From: CALFBG01 sp045110315
GTDB lineage: Bacteria; Bacteroidota; Bacteroidia; Chitinophagales; Saprospiraceae
Length of the DNA stretch: 7,989 nucleotides
NCBI GenBank assembly: GCA_045110315.1
Contig: JBGCFY010000256.1
Coordinates: forward strand, 1-7,989
Reading direction: 5' to 3'
Of the stretch, positions 5,385 to 7,989 are shown piece by piece (the stretch's first letter is position 1; every line of letters begins with the position of its first letter). The position numbers and the translations under genes are program-made. Under the pieces are notes generated by a model. It did not search any database, was not told where the DNA came from, and worked only from the letters and a program-made list of their open reading frames with translations.

Positions 5385-6184
5385 CCTGTATTAAATCTCT
5401 TTCTAAAGATTGCTTGATTCTTATTCCTCCTGCTTTTTTGCTCTGCGCGAGTTTCCGTTTTTATGCCTTTTAGTTTGTCCATAGTTTCCATTAAAAACCA
5501 CTTATTCTTTTGCTTTTTTTCGATGCCATTTGCCAATAGCGTACGATCTGCGTCACTAAGTAGCGTTGTGGGGATTCCTGCAAGGATTACTCCGATAGAA
5601 ATATTTGCTGTTCTGAAAAGAAACTCCTGAATCTTTTTTTCTGATATTTCTCGATAGAGCGGATTTTGTTTTAGACATTGTAAAATTCGTTCTTCGGCTA
5701 ACAGGTTTTTATGACCTAAGATTTCTTGACACAATAGACTCGATTCATAATCTACCGAAATAATTTCCGTTTCGACCCTCATCAAATTTAGATTGCTGGG
5801 GGTTCTATCAATATTGATCATCATCAAATCGAGTAAGTAAACTTCAAGGGCCGTTTGTGGATCAATTTTTCCGATGTCACTTTTAGTAATTTCCGTTGCT
5901 TTTTCCTGAAATGGAAATCCGATATTTATGCCTAAACTTTTACCAATTAATTCTTTTACTTCGATATGAATAGCTTCCACTTCCACCTCAGTGTTTAATT
6001 CGATCCAACTTGGAACTTGCGTTTTTATTTGTAACTGACGTCCCAATTCATTTCCAACCCATTCATTCACCAATGCGTGTTGCCCACTCATTCCTGCGTG
6101 CAATTTTACAAAATACTGCGCGCCCTCTTTTTCGAGAATTACGGGAAAAGAATTTCCACTATTGAAATAAGAAAGGATCTTCAC
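5381..6184 (-). CDS. HipA-like (HipA_2 family) protein kinase
   Basis: This 267-residue protein matches the single-domain HipA-like kinase family. An N-terminal strand opens with MKILSYFNSGNSFPVILE; K27 in YFVKLH is the likely ATP-binding lysine and E41 in NEW lies in the following helix. A family-typical SLGINIGF stretch follows (83-90). The catalytic loop is NIDRTPSNLNL (124-134) with D126 and N131, and the metal-binding aspartate is D145 in SVDYESS. In relatives the last motif is usually DHG, so the YES change is mildly unusual. The start is GTG: an in-frame TAA lies three codons upstream, and the next methionine (32) would remove K27. The tail (245-267) is basic. It is the last gene of a three-gene operon, 13 bp after an unknown gene. 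No HipB-like repressor is present, so it is not a classical hipBA toxin pair. The substrate is unknown. Confidence 0.85.
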   Translation of the reverse strand: MKILSYFNSGNSFPVILEKEGAQYFVKLHAGMSGQHALVNEWVGNELGRQLQIKTQVPSWIELNTEVEVEAIHIEVKELIGKSLGINIGFPFQEKATEITKSDIGKIDPQTALEVYLLDLMMINIDRTPSNLNLMRVETEIISVDYESSLLCQEILGHKNLLAEERILQCLKQNPLYREISEKKIQEFLFRTANISIGVILAGIPTTLLSDADRTLLANGIEKKQKNKWFLMETMDKLKGIKTETRAEQKSRRNKNQAIFRKRFNTG

Positions 6185-6197
6185 TTTTATTTATCTT

Positions 6198-6785
6198 TTA
6201 ATCTTCCCAGTAAAAAAAACAGTCGAATACTTTATATGGTGGGTCCGAAAGTATCGTTGGGATATTTATTTTAAAATCAAGTTTTTGATTTACCGTTGCT
6301 TGGGTTAAGGTTCTGATTCCAAATTGATTCAAGATCGCATTTATTTGAACAAGTGCAGCGCTCCAATCTGTAACTGGAGTCGTTTCGATCACTTCGGAGG
6401 TCAGAAAAGAAGCACTACCAGATTGCCATTTTTCCATTTTGAAAGTGTTCCACCAAGTTCCTTCTCCATAAATGGCAATGGGGGCTAATCTACACAAATA
6501 CAAGATCAATCCGTTTGTTTTTTCCGTTCTTTCCGCTCCTTTTTCGGTAATTTCCACATCGCTTTGATCTCGCTTTGACAAATTAAGGGGAACATAAGAA
6601 CTAAAACCACTACCATAGTGATCAAAATCTGCCACAACGCTAATAGCTTTAATGTCTTTCAATCGACCTACTACCCTCTTTAAATAAGAATCTACTTCCT
6701 CCCATTGTCCACTCGCAAAAGGAGGAAGTTCTCCCTTTACTTTTCCATTAACAAGATCAGTTAAGTATTTTTTTTCAAATTCCAT
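6198..6785 (-). CDS. Hypothetical protein, partner of HipA-like kinase
   Basis: This 195-residue soluble protein has no signal peptide and no membrane helix, and I do not recognise its family. Visible features are a basic/charged N-terminus (MEFEKKYLTDLVNGKVKGEL), an acidic stretch VVADFDHYGSGFSSYVPL (50-67), a conserved-looking core YLCRLAPIAIYGEGTWW (96-112) and a C-terminal FDCFFYWED. The length, soluble character and tryptophan/aromatic-rich segments recall immunity-type proteins of polymorphic toxin systems, but this is only a resemblance. It contains no helix-turn-helix, so it is not a HipB-type antitoxin, and it does not look like DUF3037, a frequent neighbour of this kinase family. 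Gaps of 5 bp to the upstream gene and 13 bp to the kinase indicate co-transcription. It could be the substrate or regulator of the kinase; that is inference. Confidence 0.8.
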   Translation of the reverse strand: MEFEKKYLTDLVNGKVKGELPPFASGQWEEVDSYLKRVVGRLKDIKAISVVADFDHYGSGFSSYVPLNLSKRDQSDVEITEKGAERTEKTNGLILYLCRLAPIAIYGEGTWWNTFKMEKWQSGSASFLTSEVIETTPVTDWSAALVQINAILNQFGIRTLTQATVNQKLDFKINIPTILSDPPYKVFDCFFYWED

Positions 6786-6790
6786 CGGTA

Positions 6791-7711
6791 TTATTCATTT
6801 CTCCGTCCTTCCTTTTTCAATTTAATAACTTTCGCTCTATTTTTAGGCGTATCTGCAAATAAAGGATGTAAAACCTGCCGATCTTTATTATCAATCGTAA
6901 TAAACCATCTGGTATTAATCGAATTCCCATTGCTACTCGCGGGTAATATTTTCCCCCAACTAGCTATTTTAAGCATTATCGATTTCATCGTATCAGGGCA
7001 ACTGCTATCTAGATTTCCTAGCGCTTGTTCTATATTTATAAGGTTTCCTTCTTTCGTTACGATACACATCACCAAGCTAATGTCCACCAGAGGTTGCGAG
7101 AAGCAATATTCTGGCTGCAGCTCAATTTTATTCAAGGAAGTATAATCTAATTTTGTTGGAGGAATGGTTACTTCATCATATTCGTAAATTTTCCCTTCCA
7201 CTTTTGTATCGTAGTAACAAAAATTCGGTTTGCGTCGAGGATTTCCTTTTGTGTAAGAATGATATTCCTCTTGCCACAAAGTATCCTTCGTTTGATTGCT
7301 TACCGTATAAAAAATTCCCTTTTGCGTAAACGGCAAAAGAGAATCCACTTGACCGTATTCCGTAACCGTACGATCCTTTCGCCAAACAATATAATCTCCA
7401 TTTGACTGTTTTTGAAAATGCCACTGTGTTCCATTCACGGCAACGAGGCTATCGTTTATGATTTCATAAGTATCGCCATCACAATTTCTTTCCCCGTCGT
7501 AGTAATAACAATATTCAAGTCTCATTTTCTTTTCGCTGAAAATGATCGCTTCTCTTCCGTACGCTAAATCCGCGACGAACTGCTTTCCTCGAATGGGAAA
7601 ATCTTTACTTTTGTAGATAATTTTTTTATCGTAGCGAAGGGTGTCTTGGCTCAAGAGCTTGTTTAGGGGAATTGTTAAGGAGGTTAGAAGAAAGAGAAGT
7701 TTTAGGTTCAT
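6791..7711 (-). CDS. Secreted protein with TonB-C-like domain
   Basis: This 306-residue protein begins with a signal peptide (MNLKLLFLLTSLTIPLNKLLS, likely cleavage near S21/Q22). The middle (about 25-190) is beta-rich with several cysteines (C68, C77, C165) and is not recognised. Residues about 208-273 (VDISLVMCIVTKEGNLIN... followed by MLKIASWGKILPASSNGNSI and NTRWFITI) follow the TonB C-terminal pattern: strand, 'dG.i.n', helix, 'W.PA..nG..i..r..i.I'. TonB proteins themselves need an N-terminal membrane anchor and a proline-rich spacer, both absent here. This is therefore a TonB-C-like domain reused in a periplasmic protein, as seen in many Bacteroidota. A basic tail follows. It is the first gene of the HipA-like kinase operon, with a 5-bp gap to the next gene. 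Role unknown. Confidence 0.8.
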   Translation of the reverse strand: MNLKLLFLLTSLTIPLNKLLSQDTLRYDKKIIYKSKDFPIRGKQFVADLAYGREAIIFSEKKMRLEYCYYYDGERNCDGDTYEIINDSLVAVNGTQWHFQKQSNGDYIVWRKDRTVTEYGQVDSLLPFTQKGIFYTVSNQTKDTLWQEEYHSYTKGNPRRKPNFCYYDTKVEGKIYEYDEVTIPPTKLDYTSLNKIELQPEYCFSQPLVDISLVMCIVTKEGNLINIEQALGNLDSSCPDTMKSIMLKIASWGKILPASSNGNSINTRWFITIDNKDRQVLHPLFADTPKNRAKVIKLKKEGRRNE

Positions 7712-7852
7712 ATTTTGTATAAAAAAGTCAGTTATAATTACTTCTTTAGTCCTAGTTGCTTACGCAAAGACGAATAATTGACACCTCAATATGCCTGAAT
7801 GGTTATTGACTATTGATTAGTTTTTCGTATTGAAGTTGTTTTAAAATGGGGG

Positions 7853-7975
7853 GTTGAAATTAGTTGTAAGCGCTTGGTTTTCAAGATGAAGCTCCATTTT
7901 TTTTTCGTAGCCATAGCTACGGGGAAAAAAATTAGCTGAAATATTGGAAATCAATGGCTTGCAAATAAATCATCT
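7853..7975 (+). repeat. ~120-base imperfect palindrome, structured element (copy B)
   Basis: This gene-free segment folds on itself around the loop CATA (7912-7915), with arms of 59 and 60 bases. The inner stem pairs AGCT...TTTTTTTTTCGTAGC (7890-7911) with 7916-7937. The outer stem pairs TTGTAAGC..TTGGTTTTCAA (7864-7884) with 7944-7964. Over these 43 aligned positions I count 32 Watson-Crick pairs and 6 G-U pairs, and the wobbles exist only in plus-strand RNA. The outermost 11 bases pair loosely. No U-tract follows either arm, so a simple terminator does not explain it. It could be a non-coding RNA, a REP-like palindrome or a small mobile-element remnant. Confidence 0.55.
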
Positions 7976-7989
7976 ATCTATTTTAAAAC

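Noticed and set aside
5381..6785. Classical hipBA toxin-antitoxin pair
   Set aside because: The partner gene has no helix-turn-helix and the kinase is of the short HipA_2 type.
6930..7424. Open frames on both strands inside the TonB-C-like gene
   Set aside because: They overlap a gene with signal peptide and domain pattern, and their products look random.
7777..7790. ATTGA-CACC-TCAAT as a second FNR-type site
   Set aside because: The half-sites are two bases closer than in TTGAN-N4-NTCAA, and 5-bp inverted repeats are common by chance.
7897..7931. Bidirectional factor-independent terminator at the T-tract/A-tract hairpin
   Set aside because: The T and A tracts are inside the stem and no U-tract follows the hairpin on either strand; no gene ends nearby within the window.

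Overview
The window reads as chromosomal DNA of a Bacteroidota bacterium. Evidence for this is the low-to-moderate GC, A-rich leaders without clear Shine-Dalgarno sequences (for example AAAAAAGAAAAA just before the ATG at 1278), a promoter-like pair of the Bacteroidota TTG / TAnnTTTG type, and secreted proteins typical of the phylum (YD-like repeats, a TonB-C-like domain, a Skp/OmpH-like protein). A Saprospiria-type relative is a guess only. All ten supported genes lie on the minus strand, so transcription runs from high to low coordinates.

Region 1-213 (no gene): a repeat-like segment with a TGATAGC-CATA-GCTATCA hairpin, followed by weak terminator-like inverted repeats. Region 214-1920 is an arsenic module: a Crp/Fnr-type regulator (1348-1920), ArsM arsenite methyltransferase (439-1278), and a 74-residue two-helix membrane protein with a MerT-like vicinal cysteine pair (214-438), whose ATG directly abuts the arsM stop. 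A perfect FNR-type palindrome overlaps the regulator's stop codon and lies about 41.5 bp upstream of the inferred arsM transcription start. The regulator carries the FNR-type E-x-x-S-R recognition helix, so the module looks self-contained: regulator, site, enzyme, membrane partner.

Region 2031-4519 is a likely three-gene operon of cell-envelope genes: a zinc-ribbon membrane protein, a Skp/OmpH-like secreted protein (ATG preferred over an upstream TTG), and a secreted YD-repeat-like protein. The 166-bp leader at 4520-4685 carries an 11-bp direct repeat and two competing hairpins. Region 4686-5273 is a single 2-oxoglutarate/Fe(II) oxygenase of the prolyl-4-hydroxylase/PKHD type. Region 5381-7711 is a second compact operon: a secreted protein with a TonB-C-like domain, an unrecognised 195-residue protein, and a HipA-like kinase with a GTG start. 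A terminator-like hairpin overlaps the last stop codon. Region 7712-7989 (no gene) contains a ~120-bp imperfect palindrome with the same CATA loop as the repeat at the other end of the window. Its six purine-pyrimidine substitutions all preserve pairing as G-U only in plus-strand RNA.

The items most worth following up are the regulator/palindrome/arsM/small-membrane-protein module, the structured repeat family at the window edges, and the HipA-like kinase operon with its unidentified partner.
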